A stretch of DNA of 38,768 nt from Rhizobium sp. Q54 (GTDB taxonomy: Bacteria > Pseudomonadota > Alphaproteobacteria > SMXS01), in contig CAMDTB010000030.1 in assembly GCA_945907245.1 (NCBI GenBank), positions 1-38,768 of the forward strand, read 5' to 3'. The position numbers and the translations under genes are program-made. The notes beneath the pieces were generated by a model. That model was not told the DNA's origin. It saw only the letters and a program-made list of their open reading frames with translations, and ran no database searches. Positions 1-8,581 of this stretch are shown here, piece after piece (position 1 is the stretch's first letter; each line of letters opens with the position of its first letter).

Positions 1-319
1 ACAACCCCGTCATTCCCGAATGGTAGGCGTTGTACGCCGCATCGGGTTTGGGCACCGCAGGCTCGGCTGGAACCGCCGCCTGCTCTTGCGCCACCCGTTG
101 GCGTTCGCGGCGGCGTTTTCGCACGCCGCCCAGCCACACTGCAAGCCCGCCGCACAGCGCGCCGAGAAAAAACCCGCCAAACGCCACCGCCGACAGCGGC
201 AGGTCGACGGCATAGGGGAGCGGCCAGAAATTGACGGGCACGGGTTTGCGATTCACCACCGCGAACAGCACGACAATGAGCAGCAATGGCAGGGTGAAGA
301 ACAGGCGGAAGCGACTCAT
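1..319 (-). CDS. LapA-domain inner-membrane protein, 3' end cut by window edge
   Basis: At least 106 residues, open to the left window edge with no stop. Residues 5-22 form a hydrophobic segment, followed by NRKPVPVNFWP, then a second membrane segment (about residues 42-66) and a basic stretch GGVRKRRRERQR. Two membrane spans split by an 'N-x-x-P-V-x-V-N-F' turn are typical of the LapA (lipopolysaccharide assembly protein A) domain family, which helps assemble or regulate the LPS biosynthesis machinery in the inner membrane of enterobacteria. After the second span comes an Ala/Pro-rich tail. It lies 41 bases downstream of ihfB on the same strand, a common arrangement in proteobacteria, so it may be cotranscribed. 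The family assignment is from pattern recognition; the exact role in this organism is unknown. Confidence 0.75.
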   Translation of the reverse strand, partial: MSRFRLFFTLPLLLIVVLFAVVNRKPVPVNFWPLPYAVDLPLSAVAFGGFFLGALCGGLAVWLGGVRKRRRERQRVAQEQAAVPAEPAVPKPDAAYNAYHSGMTGL

Positions 320-360
320 GACGCCAGCCTAGTACGGATGACAATGTCGCGAAACGACCG

Positions 361-642
361 TTACTTGTCGTTCAGCCGCTCGCGCAGTTCCTTGCCGGTC
401 TTGAAGAACGGCACCGCCTTGGCGGAGACGTCGACCGCGTCGCCGGTGCGCGGGTTGCGCCCCAGCCGCGATGGCCGGTATTTGACGGAAAACGCACCGA
501 AGCCCCGGAGTTCGACCCGGTCGCCACGCGCCAGGGCGCTGGTGATCTCGTCGAACACGGTCGAGACGATTCGTTCGACGGCGCGCTGATACAAATGAGG
601 ATTGTCTTCAGCAAGCCGCTGGATAAGCTCTGACTTGATCAC
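361..642 (-). CDS. ihfB: Integration host factor subunit beta
   Basis: 93 residues, the usual length. IHF-beta pairs with IHF-alpha to bend DNA sharply in nucleoid organisation, recombination and sigma-54 promoter activation; rpoN is also in this window. The HU/IHF fold is clear throughout: N-terminal [12 protein letters not shown], the core [24 protein letters not shown], and the DNA-intercalating proline in the beta-arm at about residue 64 (GRNPRTG). The start is GTG at 642, supported by a GGGGG Shine-Dalgarno seven bases upstream. It is downstream of rpsA and sppA, but a 70-base gap follows sppA, so it may have its own promoter. Confidence 0.97.
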   Translation of the reverse strand: MIKSELIQRLAEDNPHLYQRAVERIVSTVFDEITSALARGDRVELRGFGAFSVKYRPSRLGRNPRTGDAVDVSAKAVPFFKTGKELRERLNDK

Positions 643-712
643 GTAACTACCCCCGTCGGCAAGAGACGACCGACCCCCAGCACGTCTCGCTCTACCTCTT
701 GTCTCGGAAACA

Positions 713-1612
713 TCAAGGTTGCCAGAGTGCTAGCACGCCGTCAAGCGAAAGCCGGTCGGCCAGATGGCTATCGCCGAGCACCATGGCCATGGCCTTTTCC
801 ATGAACGGAAACTCCTTGTCCTTGTCGGCGTCGATCACCGGAAGGTCCTTGCCGATCTTCTTTTCCTTTTCCAGCCACGCGATCGCGTCCTGCTCGCCGC
901 CCAGGGCGTCGATCAGCTTGAGCGGCACGGCCTGCCGCCCGGAATAGACCCGGCCGTCGCTGACCGCCGCCAGTTCCTCGGGCGTCAGCTTGCGGCGCTC
1001 CTGGACGATGCCCTTGAACCAGTCGAAGGCGTCGTCGATCATTACCTTGATGCTCTGGCGCATGTCGTCGGACATGGGCTCGAACGGCGACGGCCCGCCC
1101 TTCAGCGGCGCCGTCTTCACCTCGTTGATGCCGATGCCGATATTGCCCATCAGCTTGGAGAACTCCGGCGACTGGAAGATCACGCCGATCGACCCCGTAA
1201 GCGAGTTGTCGCGGGCATAGATGCGGTCGGCGCCCAGCGCCGCGATGTAGCCGCCCGACGCGCCCATGCTGCTGATCACCGCGACCACCGGCTTGTCCTC
1301 GGCGATCCTGCGCAGCCCCTTGTAGATGATCTCCGAGCCGACCACCGTGCCGCCAGGGCTGTCGATGCTGACGATCACCGCCTTCACCGTGCCGTCCTCG
1401 GCGATGTCGTTGAGCACTTTCTCGCGCTTCTTCTCGTCCATGATGACGCCGTCGATATTGACGCGCGCGATGTGCGGCAGCACGCCCTTGCCCTTGGAGC
1501 CGAACACGGCGATCGCCAGGCCCACCACCAGCACCAGCGCCGCCACCCGCCAGAACGCCAGCCGGCGCTTCAGCTTCCTGCGGGCGAGCAGTTCGTCGAC
1601 ATCGATGGCCAT
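713..1612 (-). CDS. sppA: Signal peptide peptidase SppA (S49 family)
   Basis: 299 residues, the short single-domain type of SppA. It degrades signal peptides left in the inner membrane after secretion. An N-terminal basic stretch ([10 protein letters not shown]) and one transmembrane helix (about 20-37) anchor the protein, with the catalytic domain outside the cytoplasm. The Ser/Lys dyad typical of the family is visible: the nucleophile is Ser119 in SSMGASGGY and the likely general base is Lys166 in [15 protein letters not shown] at 83-88 is the conserved ClpP-fold loop. The ATG at 1612 has GGGAG six bases upstream. A hairpin separates it from rpsA, so it probably has its own promoter. Confidence 0.95.
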   Translation of the reverse strand: MAIDVDELLARRKLKRRLAFWRVAALVLVVGLAIAVFGSKGKGVLPHIARVNIDGVIMDEKKREKVLNDIAEDGTVKAVIVSIDSPGGTVVGSEIIYKGLRRIAEDKPVVAVISSMGASGGYIAALGADRIYARDNSLTGSIGVIFQSPEFSKLMGNIGIGINEVKTAPLKGGPSPFEPMSDDMRQSIKVMIDDAFDWFKGIVQERRKLTPEELAAVSDGRVYSGRQAVPLKLIDALGGEQDAIAWLEKEKKIGKDLPVIDADKDKEFPFMEKAMAMVLGDSHLADRLSLDGVLALWQP

Positions 1613-1647
1613 GCGTCACTCCCTGAAATGCGGGTCCATCATAGAGA

Positions 1648-1681
1648 AAGCCCTCCCGCCTAGGAACAGGCGAGAGGGCTT
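1648..1681. terminator. Imperfect hairpin between rpsA and sppA
   Basis: A 14-bp stem with one C-A mismatch (arms 1648-1661 and 1668-1681) and a 6-base loop. Read on the minus strand the stem is followed by TTTCTC rather than a clean T-tract, so it is a weak intrinsic terminator at best. It lies 35 bases before the sppA start and could end the aroA-cmk-rpsA transcript or attenuate sppA. Confidence 0.5.
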
Positions 1682-1733
1682 CCGAAGTTCGCCCCTCCCG
1701 AAGGAAGGCTAGCTTTGGTGGCGGCTTTCGGAC

Positions 1734-1755
1734 GGCAAGGCGATTCCGCCTTGCC
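1734..1755. terminator. Perfect 9-bp hairpin just after rpsA stop
   Basis: Perfect inverted repeat (arms 1734-1742 and 1747-1755, 4-base loop) 11 bases downstream of the rpsA stop. The flanks GCTTTC/GAAAGC extend the pairing after a small internal bulge. There is no T-tract, so it may stabilise the 3' end of the rpsA message rather than terminate by itself. Together with the hairpin at 1648-1681 it fills most of the 153-base gap before sppA. Confidence 0.45.
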
Positions 1756-1765
1756 TGAAAGCGCT

Positions 1766-3481
1766 TTAGTCGTTGGCTTCCCGGCGGGCCTTGTCCATGG
1801 CCGCGCCCAGGATGTCGCCGAGGCTGGCGCCGGCGTCGGCAGAACCGTACTGGGCCACTGCCTGCTTCTCTTCCTCGATTTCCAGCGCCTTGATCGACAG
1901 GGTGATCCTGCGCGACGCCTTGTCGACATTGGTCACCAGCGCATCGACCTTGTCGCCGACGGCGAAGCGGTCGGGACGCTGGTCGCCGCGGTCGCGGGCC
2001 AGGTCGTTGCGGCGGATGTAGCCGGGGAAGTCGCTGTCACCGAACTTCACCTCGAGACCGTTGTCGGTCACGGCGGTGATGATGCAGGTGACGATCGAGC
2101 CCTTCTTGGTGCTGGAAGACACGCCGGCGAAGGGATCGCCGCCGAGCTGCTTCACACCGAGGCCGATGCGCTCCTTCTCCATGTCGATGTCGAGGACGAT
2201 CGCCTTGACGGTATCGCCCTTCTTGTACTCCTTGATCGCCTCGTCGCCCGAACGGTTCCAGTCCAGGTCCGACAGATGGATCATGCCGTCCAGATCGTTG
2301 TCGAGGCCGATGAACAGACCGAACTCGGTGATGTTCTTGACCTGGCCTTCGACGGTCGACCCGACCGGGTGCTGTTCGGAGAACGAGTCCCACGGATTTT
2401 CCTGGACCTGCTTGAGGCCGAGGCTGATGCGGCGCTTCGACGGATCGACGTCGAGGACCATGACCTCGACTTCCTGGCTCTGCGACACGATCTTGCCGGG
2501 GTGGACGTTCTTCTTGGTCCACGACATTTCGGAGACGTGCACCAGGCCTTCGACACCGGGCTCCAGCTCCACGAAGGCGCCGTACTCGGTGATGTTGGTG
2601 ACACGGCCGGTGAAGGTCGCGCGGACCGGATACTTGACGTCGATGCCGTCCCACGGATCGGTCTCGAGTTGCTTCATGCCCAGGCTGATGCGCTGGCTTT
2701 CCGGGTTGACCTTGATCACCTGGACCTTGACGGTCTGGCCGATGTTCAGCACCTCGGACGGATGGTTGATGCGGCGCCACGACATGTCGGTGACGTGCAG
2801 CAGGCCATCGATGCCGCCCAGGTCGACGAACGCGCCGTAGTCGGTGATGTTCTTCACGACACCGTCGAGCACCTGGCCTTCATGCAGGTTCGACAGCAGC
2901 TCGCTGCGCTGCTCGGCGCGGGTCTCTTCGAGGACGGCGCGGCGCGACACCACGATATTGCCGCGGCGGCGGTCCATCTTCAGGATCTGGAAGGGCTGCG
3001 AGATGCCCATCAGCGGGGTCACGTCACGGACCGGACGGATGTCGACCTGGCTGCCCGGCAGGAACGCCACGGCGCCGTCGAGATCCACGGTGAAGCCGCC
3101 CTTGACGCGGCCGAAGATAATGCCGTCGACGCGCGAGCTGTCACCGGCGGCGTCTTCCAGGCGGTCCCAGGCCTCTTCGCGGCGGGCGCGCTCGCGGCTG
3201 ATCACCGCTTCGCCCATGGCGTTTTCCATGCGCTCGAGGAACACCTCGACGGTGTCGCCGATGTTCAGGCTCTGGCGGCTGCCGACGGGGCCGAATTCGG
3301 AAACGGGGACTCGACCTTCGGCCTTCAGGCCGACATCGATGACGACGACGTCATTCTCGACGCCGACGACGGTGCCCTTCACGACGGTGCCTTCGATGGC
3401 ATCGCCGCCGCCGAAGCTTTCATCCAGAAGGGCCGCGAACTCGTCGCGAAGCGCGGTGGCCGCGCCGGTGTTGGTAGACAT
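1766..3481 (-). CDS. rpsA: 30S ribosomal protein S1
   Basis: 571 residues, the usual six-domain length. S1 binds mRNA on the 30S subunit and promotes initiation on structured or weak leaders. Six S1/OB repeats can be followed: two degenerate N-terminal ones that dock on the ribosome, then repeats carrying the family signature, for example ITDYGAFVDLGGIDGLLHV, ITEYGAFVELEPGVEGLVHV and ITEFGLFIGLDNDLDGMIHL. The C-terminal tail (AGASLGDILGAAMDKARR) is typical of alphaproteobacterial S1. It follows cmk by 28 bases, the standard cmk-rpsA order. Likely cotranscribed with aroA-cmk and possibly from an additional promoter of its own. Confidence 0.98.
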   Translation of the reverse strand: MSTNTGAATALRDEFAALLDESFGGGDAIEGTVVKGTVVGVENDVVVIDVGLKAEGRVPVSEFGPVGSRQSLNIGDTVEVFLERMENAMGEAVISRERARREEAWDRLEDAAGDSSRVDGIIFGRVKGGFTVDLDGAVAFLPGSQVDIRPVRDVTPLMGISQPFQILKMDRRRGNIVVSRRAVLEETRAEQRSELLSNLHEGQVLDGVVKNITDYGAFVDLGGIDGLLHVTDMSWRRINHPSEVLNIGQTVKVQVIKVNPESQRISLGMKQLETDPWDGIDVKYPVRATFTGRVTNITEYGAFVELEPGVEGLVHVSEMSWTKKNVHPGKIVSQSQEVEVMVLDVDPSKRRISLGLKQVQENPWDSFSEQHPVGSTVEGQVKNITEFGLFIGLDNDLDGMIHLSDLDWNRSGDEAIKEYKKGDTVKAIVLDIDMEKERIGLGVKQLGGDPFAGVSSSTKKGSIVTCIITAVTDNGLEVKFGDSDFPGYIRRNDLARDRGDQRPDRFAVGDKVDALVTNVDKASRRITLSIKALEIEEEKQAVAQYGSADAGASLGDILGAAMDKARREAND

Positions 3482-3509
3482 ACTGTTTAAGCTCCTGCTT
3501 CTTCAGATG

Positions 3510-4175
3510 TTACAGGCCAGCCGGTTTGTCCGGCGGTCTTTCTGCCGCTGATTGATGCACGGCAGACTCGATGACGGCTTTCGCCGCTTCAAAGGCGGCT
3601 TCTATAGACAGATTCGAGGTATCGAGCAAGTGCGCGTCCGCCGCGGGCCTGAGCGGGGCGACCGCCCGTTCCGCGTCGCGCCGGTCGCGCGCCTCGATAT
3701 CCTCCAGGATGCGACGGTCGTCCGCCGTCTCTCCCCGCGCCCTGAGTTCGTCGGCGCGCCGCTTCGCCCGGACCGCCGCGGCCGCCGTTACGAACAGCTT
3801 GGCGTCGGCTTCCGGGCAGATCACGGTCCCGACGTCACGCCCATCCAGCACCGCCCCGCCGGACTGGTGCGCGAACGTCCGCTGATACTCCAGAAGCGCC
3901 GCTCGCACCCCCGGCATGGCGGAAACGATGGACGCGGCCTCGCCGGTCTCCTCGTCGCGCAGTCGCGGATCGCTCAGATCGGCTTCCGTCAGGGAACGCG
4001 CCGCGTCCTCCGCCATCACCGTATCGTGTAGGTCGGCGCCGTCCTTCAGCAACCGGCGCGCCACCGCCCGGTAGAGCGATCCGGTATCGAGATGCGGCAG
4101 GCCGTAATGCAGGGCCAGCTTCCTGGCCAGGGTGCCCTTGCCCGACGAGGCCGGCCCGTCGATGGCGATGATCAC
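3510..4175 (-). CDS. cmk: Cytidylate kinase
   Basis: 221 residues. Phosphorylates CMP/dCMP to the diphosphate using ATP in pyrimidine salvage and recycling. The P-loop GPASSGKGT is at residues 7-15; [11 protein letters not shown] (about 35-45) and [19 protein letters not shown] carry the CMP-binding and lid-region motifs; the Arg/Asp-rich lid [16 protein letters not shown] follows. The start codon is GTG, overlapping the aroA stop by four bases (GTGA), so translation is probably coupled to aroA. Good length for the bacterial Cmk family. Confidence 0.97.
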   Translation of the reverse strand: MIIAIDGPASSGKGTLARKLALHYGLPHLDTGSLYRAVARRLLKDGADLHDTVMAEDAARSLTEADLSDPRLRDEETGEAASIVSAMPGVRAALLEYQRTFAHQSGGAVLDGRDVGTVICPEADAKLFVTAAAAVRAKRRADELRARGETADDRRILEDIEARDRRDAERAVAPLRPAADAHLLDTSNLSIEAAFEAAKAVIESAVHQSAAERPPDKPAGL

Positions 4176-5494
4176 GCCGCCTCCAGCCTGGCCCCGGCGC
4201 TGGCCATCAGGCCGGCGAAGTCGGGGAAGGAGGTGGCGATCATCTCGTCCTCATCGACAGTCACCGGCGTGCGCGCGGCGCAGCCCAGCACCAGGAACGA
4301 CATGGCGATACGGTGGTCCATGTGGGTTTCGACCGTGCCGCCGCCCGGCACGTCACCGGGCCGTCCGTCGACGATCAGGCCGTCCTCCAGTTCCAGGGCG
4401 GCGATTCCGTTGGCGGCGAGGCCCTTCGCCATGGCGGCGATCCGGTCCGATTCCTTGACCCGCAGCTCGCCCAGCCCGCGCATGGTGGTGCGGCCCTCGG
4501 CGAAAGCGGCGGCGATGCAGAGGATGGGGTATTCGTCGATCATGCTCGGCGCCCGCTCGGCGGGGACGTCGACGCCGCGCAGCACGCTGGAGCGCGCCGT
4601 GATGTCGGCGACCGGCTCGCCGCCCTCGACCCGGCGGTTGGTGATCTCCAGTGAGGCGCCCATCTCGACCAGCGTCTCGAACAGCCCGGCGCGCAGCGGA
4701 TTGACCGAGATGCCGGTGACGGTGATCTCGGAGCCCTCGGTGATCAGCGCCGCCACCAGCGGGAACGCGGCCGACGACGGGTCGCCCGGCACCGCCATGT
4801 GACGGCCGCGCAGCTCCGGCTGGCCGTCCAGCACGATCACGTCGCCCTCATCGGTGCGCTCGACGCTCACGGTCGCGCCGAAATGGCGCATCATGTTTTC
4901 GGTGTGGTCGCGGGTCGCCTGCTTCTCGACCACGATGGTCTGCCCCGGCGCGTTGAGACCGGCCAGCATCACGGCCGACTTCACCTGCGCCGACGGCACC
5001 GGCACCGTGTAGCGGATCGGCATGGCCATCGACGCGCCTTCGACGGTGACCGGCAGCCGGCCACCCTCGGCGGCGGTGAAGCGCGCGCCCATCTGGCGCA
5101 GCGGCGCCATCACCCGCTCCATGGGTCTTTTGCGCAAGGACGCGTCGCCGGTGAACACCGTGGTGAACGGATGGGTGGCGACCACGCCCATCAGCAGCCG
5201 CACGCCGGTGCCCGCGTTGGCGAGATCGAGGATGTCCGCCGGCGGGCGCAGGCCGCCGACGCCGGTGCCGTAGACGGTCCAGGCGCCGTCGGCGCCCCGC
5301 GTCACCTCGGCGCCCAGCCCGCGCATGGCCCGCGCTGTCGCCAGCACGTCCTCGCCCTCCAGCAGACCGGTGATGCGCGTCTCGCCCACCGCCAGCCCGC
5401 CCAGCATCAGCGAGCGGTGCGAGATCGACTTGTCGCCCGGCGCGGCGTAGGTTCCGGTAAGGCCGGTGATCCGGTGTGAAGTGCGGACGCCCAT
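4172..5494 (-). CDS. aroA: 3-phosphoshikimate 1-carboxyvinyltransferase (EPSP synthase), class II-like
   Basis: 440 residues from the chosen start. Joins phosphoenolpyruvate to shikimate-3-phosphate in aromatic amino-acid synthesis. PGDKSISHR (19-27) and LRVKESDR are the conserved substrate-binding segments; [14 protein letters not shown] and RDHTENM match the CP4-like class II enzymes rather than E. coli AroA. The PEP-site motif reads NAGTG, with Gly where CP4 has the Ala that blocks glyphosate, so the enzyme is likely of the ordinary glyphosate-binding kind (inference). An in-frame ATG at 5527 would add 11 residues, but I prefer 5494: GAGG lies 11 bases upstream and the sequence from there fits the family N-terminus. 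First gene of an aroA-cmk-rpsA operon. Confidence 0.96.
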   Translation of the reverse strand: MGVRTSHRITGLTGTYAAPGDKSISHRSLMLGGLAVGETRITGLLEGEDVLATARAMRGLGAEVTRGADGAWTVYGTGVGGLRPPADILDLANAGTGVRLLMGVVATHPFTTVFTGDASLRKRPMERVMAPLRQMGARFTAAEGGRLPVTVEGASMAMPIRYTVPVPSAQVKSAVMLAGLNAPGQTIVVEKQATRDHTENMMRHFGATVSVERTDEGDVIVLDGQPELRGRHMAVPGDPSSAAFPLVAALITEGSEITVTGISVNPLRAGLFETLVEMGASLEITNRRVEGGEPVADITARSSVLRGVDVPAERAPSMIDEYPILCIAAAFAEGRTTMRGLGELRVKESDRIAAMAKGLAANGIAALELEDGLIVDGRPGDVPGGGTVETHMDHRIAMSFLVLGCAARTPVTVDEDEMIATSFPDFAGLMASAGARLEAA

Positions 5495-5650
5495 AATTGT
5501 CTTGTCCTCGAGGTTGCGGCGCTCCATCTAGCACAGCCTGGCCGGCGGGCCAATTCCAGGCTCGCCGCCAAATAGTGCTTTGACACCCGGTGCCGCACGT
5601 GGCAATGGGTTTCGCCGAACTCCAAAGAAGATCACAGAGAGAGGACAAAG

Positions 5651-5977
5651 GTGGCCAAGCCTGAGCTGGGAACCAAGCGGCAGTGCCCGAAGTGCGGCAC
5701 CCGCTTCTACGATCTGGGCAAGTCCGATCCGATCACCTGCATCAATTGCGGTCAGACCTTTCTGCCCGAGACCATCCTGAAGCCGCGCCGGCCCACCGCC
5801 GAGCCGGTCGAGGAAAAGGTCGTCAAGAAGCCGGACCCGGAGGTCGATGTCGACGACATCCTCGAAGATGACGACGATGGCGACATGGACCAGATTCTCG
5901 AGATCGAGGACGAGGAAGACGAGATCGACGTCGATGTCGAGGTGGATGTGGACAGCGACACGGACGAGGACAAATAG
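5651..5977 (+). CDS. TIGR02300 family zinc-ribbon protein with acidic tail
   Basis: 108 residues starting at GTG, preceded by AGAGAGGACAAAG. Residues 8-40 are a small zinc ribbon with paired cysteines Cys12/Cys15 and Cys30/Cys33 and the family motif RFYDLGKSDPITC. From about residue 50 the protein is overwhelmingly Asp/Glu (VDVDDILEDDDDGDMDQ and onward), ending DSDTDEDK. This 'FYDLN acid' architecture is nearly restricted to alphaproteobacteria; no function is established. The acidic tail suggests binding to a basic partner or metal, which is inference only. It is divergent from aroA; a TTGACA at 5580-5585 is a possible -35 but its -10 is poor. Confidence 0.9.
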   Translation: MAKPELGTKRQCPKCGTRFYDLGKSDPITCINCGQTFLPETILKPRRPTAEPVEEKVVKKPDPEVDVDDILEDDDDGDMDQILEIEDEEDEIDVDVEVDVDSDTDEDK

Positions 5978-5981
5978 GCGC

Positions 5982-6010
5982 TTGACCTTCAAGCGCACCC
6001 CGCGCATATA
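5982..6010 (+). promoter_or_regulatory. Candidate promoter of tRNA-Ala
   Basis: TTGACC at 5982-5987 and CATATA at 6005-6010 are spaced by 17 bases. The -10 lies 43 bases before the mature tRNA, suiting a short precursor leader. The match is to the general housekeeping-sigma consensus. Confidence 0.6.
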
Positions 6011-6053
6011 GACGCGGCTTCGGCAGCCCGACGGTTGCCGAAGCCACTCCTGG

Positions 6054-6129
<76 letters not shown>

Positions 6130-6146
6130 GAACCCCAAGATAAATC

Positions 6147-6187
6147 AGAGGCTTAGCAGTATGTCTGCTGAGCCTCTTGTTTTTTGG
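6147..6187 (+). terminator. Rho-independent terminator after tRNA-Ala
   Basis: A 12-bp stem (6147-6158 with 6166-6177) with a single T-G wobble, 7-base loop, then TGTTTTTTGG. This is the cleanest intrinsic terminator in the window and directly ends the tRNA-Ala transcript. Confidence 0.9.
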
Positions 6188-6374
6188 TTGGAGTGAGACT
6201 GATTTCTGAATCAACCCATTGAACATTCCATCGACCGCTGCGTGGATGGTTCCCCGCGTCGGCGTGGTGCTGATTGCCGCAAAAAGCTTTGAATTTTGGA
6301 ACACAGCGTCGATTACTGCGGCCATCAACGAACCTTGCTTCGGATGGCTAATTCACTGGCAATCATTCGAGATT
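6188..6374. other. Low-GC unassigned stretch
   Basis: About 190 bases between the tRNA terminator and the tadC fragment, visibly poorer in G+C than the rest of the window. No convincing reading frame: short frames exist on both strands, but neither has a ribosome site nor a product I recognise. It may be a remnant of whatever carried the tadC fragment here. I saw no integrase and no repeat of the tRNA 3' end within the window. Confidence 0.4.
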
Positions 6375-7066
6375 TCAACTTTTGGTTATGGTTCTCAGAA
6401 TCTGAATGAAGGCAGGCCCGACGACGATCATCAGAAGCGGATAGATGGTCAGCATCACCATGGTGATCGCCAGTTTCACCGGCATCAGATTGGCACGTTC
6501 TTCGGCTTTCACGAAGCGACGATCACGCATTTCCTTGGCGTAAGTCCGCAGCGTATCGGCAATGCTGACGCCGAACCTGTCAGCCTGTCTGATAACGGCC
6601 GTTAACGATATGATGCCGGGCACGTTGGTCCTGTCGACCAGGGCGTTGAGCGCTTCGGCCCGAGGCCTTCCCGCCGCGAGTTCGGCCACCAGGACGGACA
6701 ACTCTTCGGAAAGAGTCGGGTTGGAACGATAGGTCTCGCGCGAAACTCTCGCGAACCCCTGGTCCAAGCTGTGTCCTGCATCGAGACAGACCAGCAGTAG
6801 ATCAAGCAGTTCCGGCAACCCGTTTTCAATTTGCTCCTTTCTCCAGGCGATCCGGCGATCGATCCAAAAATCGACGGCGAATAGGCTGGCCAGGGACCCA
6901 AGCACATAGATTGGTATGGAGATCGTGGCGCGGACGCCGGCCAACAGTCCCGGCAGCAACAGGCTGACGGCCATAACGCCCGCGACAGCGATGGTCCACT
7001 TATAGATATAGTAGAGGCGCACCGCAGCACCGCCTCGGTATCCCGCCCGCCTCAGCTTCGCGCGCG
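6375..7066 (-). pseudogene. tadC: TadC-like type II secretion system F protein, N-terminally truncated
   Basis: The frame encodes the C-terminal two thirds of a TadC/GspF-family inner-membrane platform protein of tight-adherence (Flp) pili. From the left break it reads RAKLRRAGYRGG, two membrane segments (about 7010-6880), then the T2SSF domain with LPELLDLLLVCLDAGHSLDQGFARV and IIRQADRFGVSIADT-like segments, and a last membrane helix before TKS-stop. Roughly the first 90 residues of a normal TadC are missing; coding similarity stops at about 7055-7072, where the sequence becomes the end of an amino-acid permease. The nearest internal start is GTG at 7022 (215 residues). No other tad gene is present. 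Base composition looks lower in GC than neighbouring genes. Probably non-functional. Confidence 0.75.
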
Positions 7067-8203
7067 CCTGACGATCGCGAAGATGACCAGCGTGAAGCGG
7101 GCGGTGAAGTCGGCCAGGCCGGCGATCGGCGCCAGCAGCGCGAGCGCCAGGATGGCTCCGGCTCCGATCAGCGTCGCGCGCGTCGGCGTTCCGGTCGCGG
7201 GATGCAGCCGTGCGAGCCAGCCCGGCAGGTTGCCCTGCGTGGAAAGGCCGTACAGCACGCGGGCAATCATGATCATGTGGACGATGATGCCGTTCAGCGT
7301 CGCGATGATGGCGATCAGGCTCATCACCAGCAGCGGCAGGCCCGTAAGGCGCTGGAAAACAGTGGCGAGCGGCGCTTGCGAGCGTGCCAGTTCGCCGGGC
7401 GGCACGGTCACCACCGCGACCCACATCACCGCCGCGTAGATCGCGGCAGAGATGCCCACCGTGAGGAAAAGCGCCCGGGGAAGAGTCTTGCTCGGCTCCT
7501 TCAGCTCCTCGGCCACGTTCACCAGGTGTTCGAAGCCGGTATAGGCGAACACGGCGATCAGCATGGTGCCGGAAAGCCCGGCCCAGACCGCCAGGTCGCC
7601 CAGGTCGGGAACCATCTCGGGCAGCCGGCCGACCACGTCGGGACCCGCGAGCAGGCCCGCCGCGACGATCAGCAGCAGGCCGCCGATCTCGATCACCGTC
7701 ATGATCGCGGCGAACGTGACCGACTGGACCGTCGCGAGACACGCCACGGCGCCCATGGAGACGACGACACCGGCGATGATCAGGGGTGCGGGGATATGCA
7801 GGAGCGCGCCGACGTACCCGGCGCTGCCGACGCTGATGGTGGCGGCCGAGATCATGGCGGTCGCGACGACCAGCAGTCCGACGGCAAGGCTGAGGCGCCT
7901 GCGATGGAATGCCGCCTGCGCATAGGCGGCCTCGCTGGCGCTCACCGGCATGCGCGTGCCAAGCTCGGCGAACGACGCCGCGCTGAGCGCCATGACCAGC
8001 GCCGCGCCGACGAAGGCGAGCGGCGCATGCATGCCGCTACGGCCGGCCGCGACGCCGACGAGAACATAGATGCCGGCGCCGATCGTCACGCCGAGCCCGT
8101 AGAGTGTCGCGTGGGTCAGGCTCAGCGCGCGGACGAGGACCGGCTGCGGCCTGTCGCCTACGCCCGGTGCGATTTGGTCGCTCCGGCGCAGCCCGCGCAC
8201 TGC
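7052..8203 (-). CDS. APC-family amino-acid permease, C-terminally truncated
   Basis: About 383 residues. The signature LTHATLYGLGVTIGAGIYVLVG at the N-terminus (first helix with the GxG(I/V)xxGAGI-type substrate loop) places it in the amino acid-polyamine-organocation family of inner-membrane transporters. Nine to ten membrane helices can be counted. The protein stops at FTLVIFAIVRRARS, where family members continue for the last helices and a cytoplasmic tail; the final RRARS is read out of frame from the tadC fragment. The start is uncertain: GTG at 8203 is my choice, an ATG at 8263 is further inside the upstream zinc-finger gene, and neither has a good ribosome site. Overlaps that gene by 46 bases. 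Substrate unknown; function doubtful because of the truncation. Confidence 0.7.
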   Translation of the reverse strand, partial: AVRGLRRSDQIAPGVGDRPQPVLVRALSLTHATLYGLGVTIGAGIYVLVGVAAGRSGMHAPLAFVGAALVMALSAASFAELGTRMPVSASEAAYAQAAFHRRRLSLAVGLLVVATAMISAATISVGSAGYVGALLHIPAPLIIAGVVVSMGAVACLATVQSVTFAAIMTVIEIGGLLLIVAAGLLAGPDVVGRLPEMVPDLGDLAVWAGLSGTMLIAVFAYTGFEHLVNVAEELKEPSKTLPRALFLTVGISAAIYAAVMWVAVVTVPPGELARSQAPLATVFQRLTGLPLLVMSLIAIIATLNGIIVHMIMIARVLYGLSTQGNLPGWLARLHPATGTPTRATLIGAGAILALALLAPIAGLADFTARFTLVIFAIVRRARS

Positions 8204-8502
8204 ATCGCCGTGGGGACCGCGGCCAGCCTCGCGGGCGCGATGCTGTCGCCGCACGTCACGCACGTGCCGTAGGTCCAGTCATCGAGTCTCGCCAGTGCCG
8301 CGCGGATCCGGGCGATCTCGCCGCGCCCCGCATTCTCCAGAGCCGCGATCGCCTCGTCGTCCTGCAGGTCGACGGCCTGCTCCTCGAAGTCGGCATCCAG
8401 GGGCTGCCGCAGTTCGGCCTCGAGATCGTCGACCCTGTGGGTCAACGCCTCGAGCCGGGCCCGTAGCGCGAGAGCGATCGATTGGTGCGATGTCAAAGCC
8501 AT
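8158..8502 (-). CDS. TraR/DksA C4-type zinc-finger protein
   Basis: 114 residues from the ATG at 8502, which is preceded at very short distance by AAGGGAG. A coiled-coil-like N-terminal half (RLEALTHRVDDLEAELRQ) leads to the C-terminal zinc finger YGTCVTCGDSI...AMQCAGC, a Cys4 finger of the TraR/DksA family. Such proteins insert into the RNA polymerase secondary channel and modulate transcription, DksA with ppGpp; small C4 members are poorly characterised. The sequence upstream of 8502 stays open but looks non-coding. It sits between the permease and a host-attachment-family gene on the same strand, an accessory stress-type context. Confidence 0.85.
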   Translation of the reverse strand: MALTSHQSIALALRARLEALTHRVDDLEAELRQPLDADFEEQAVDLQDDEAIAALENAGRGEIARIRAALARLDDWTYGTCVTCGDSIAPARLAAVPTAMQCAGCAGATKSHRA

Positions 8503-8581
8503 CTCCCTTATTTGCTGATCCGCCAATTGTCCGATGGGTGTCCCGCCGGCCCGCAGCCGGTTAGACGAAGCGGGCGACTGG

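Noticed and set aside
1715-3490. 591-codon open frame opposite rpsA
   Set aside because: Antisense frame kept open by GC-rich codon usage; His/Asp/Val-rich translation with no domain. rpsA is certain on the other strand.
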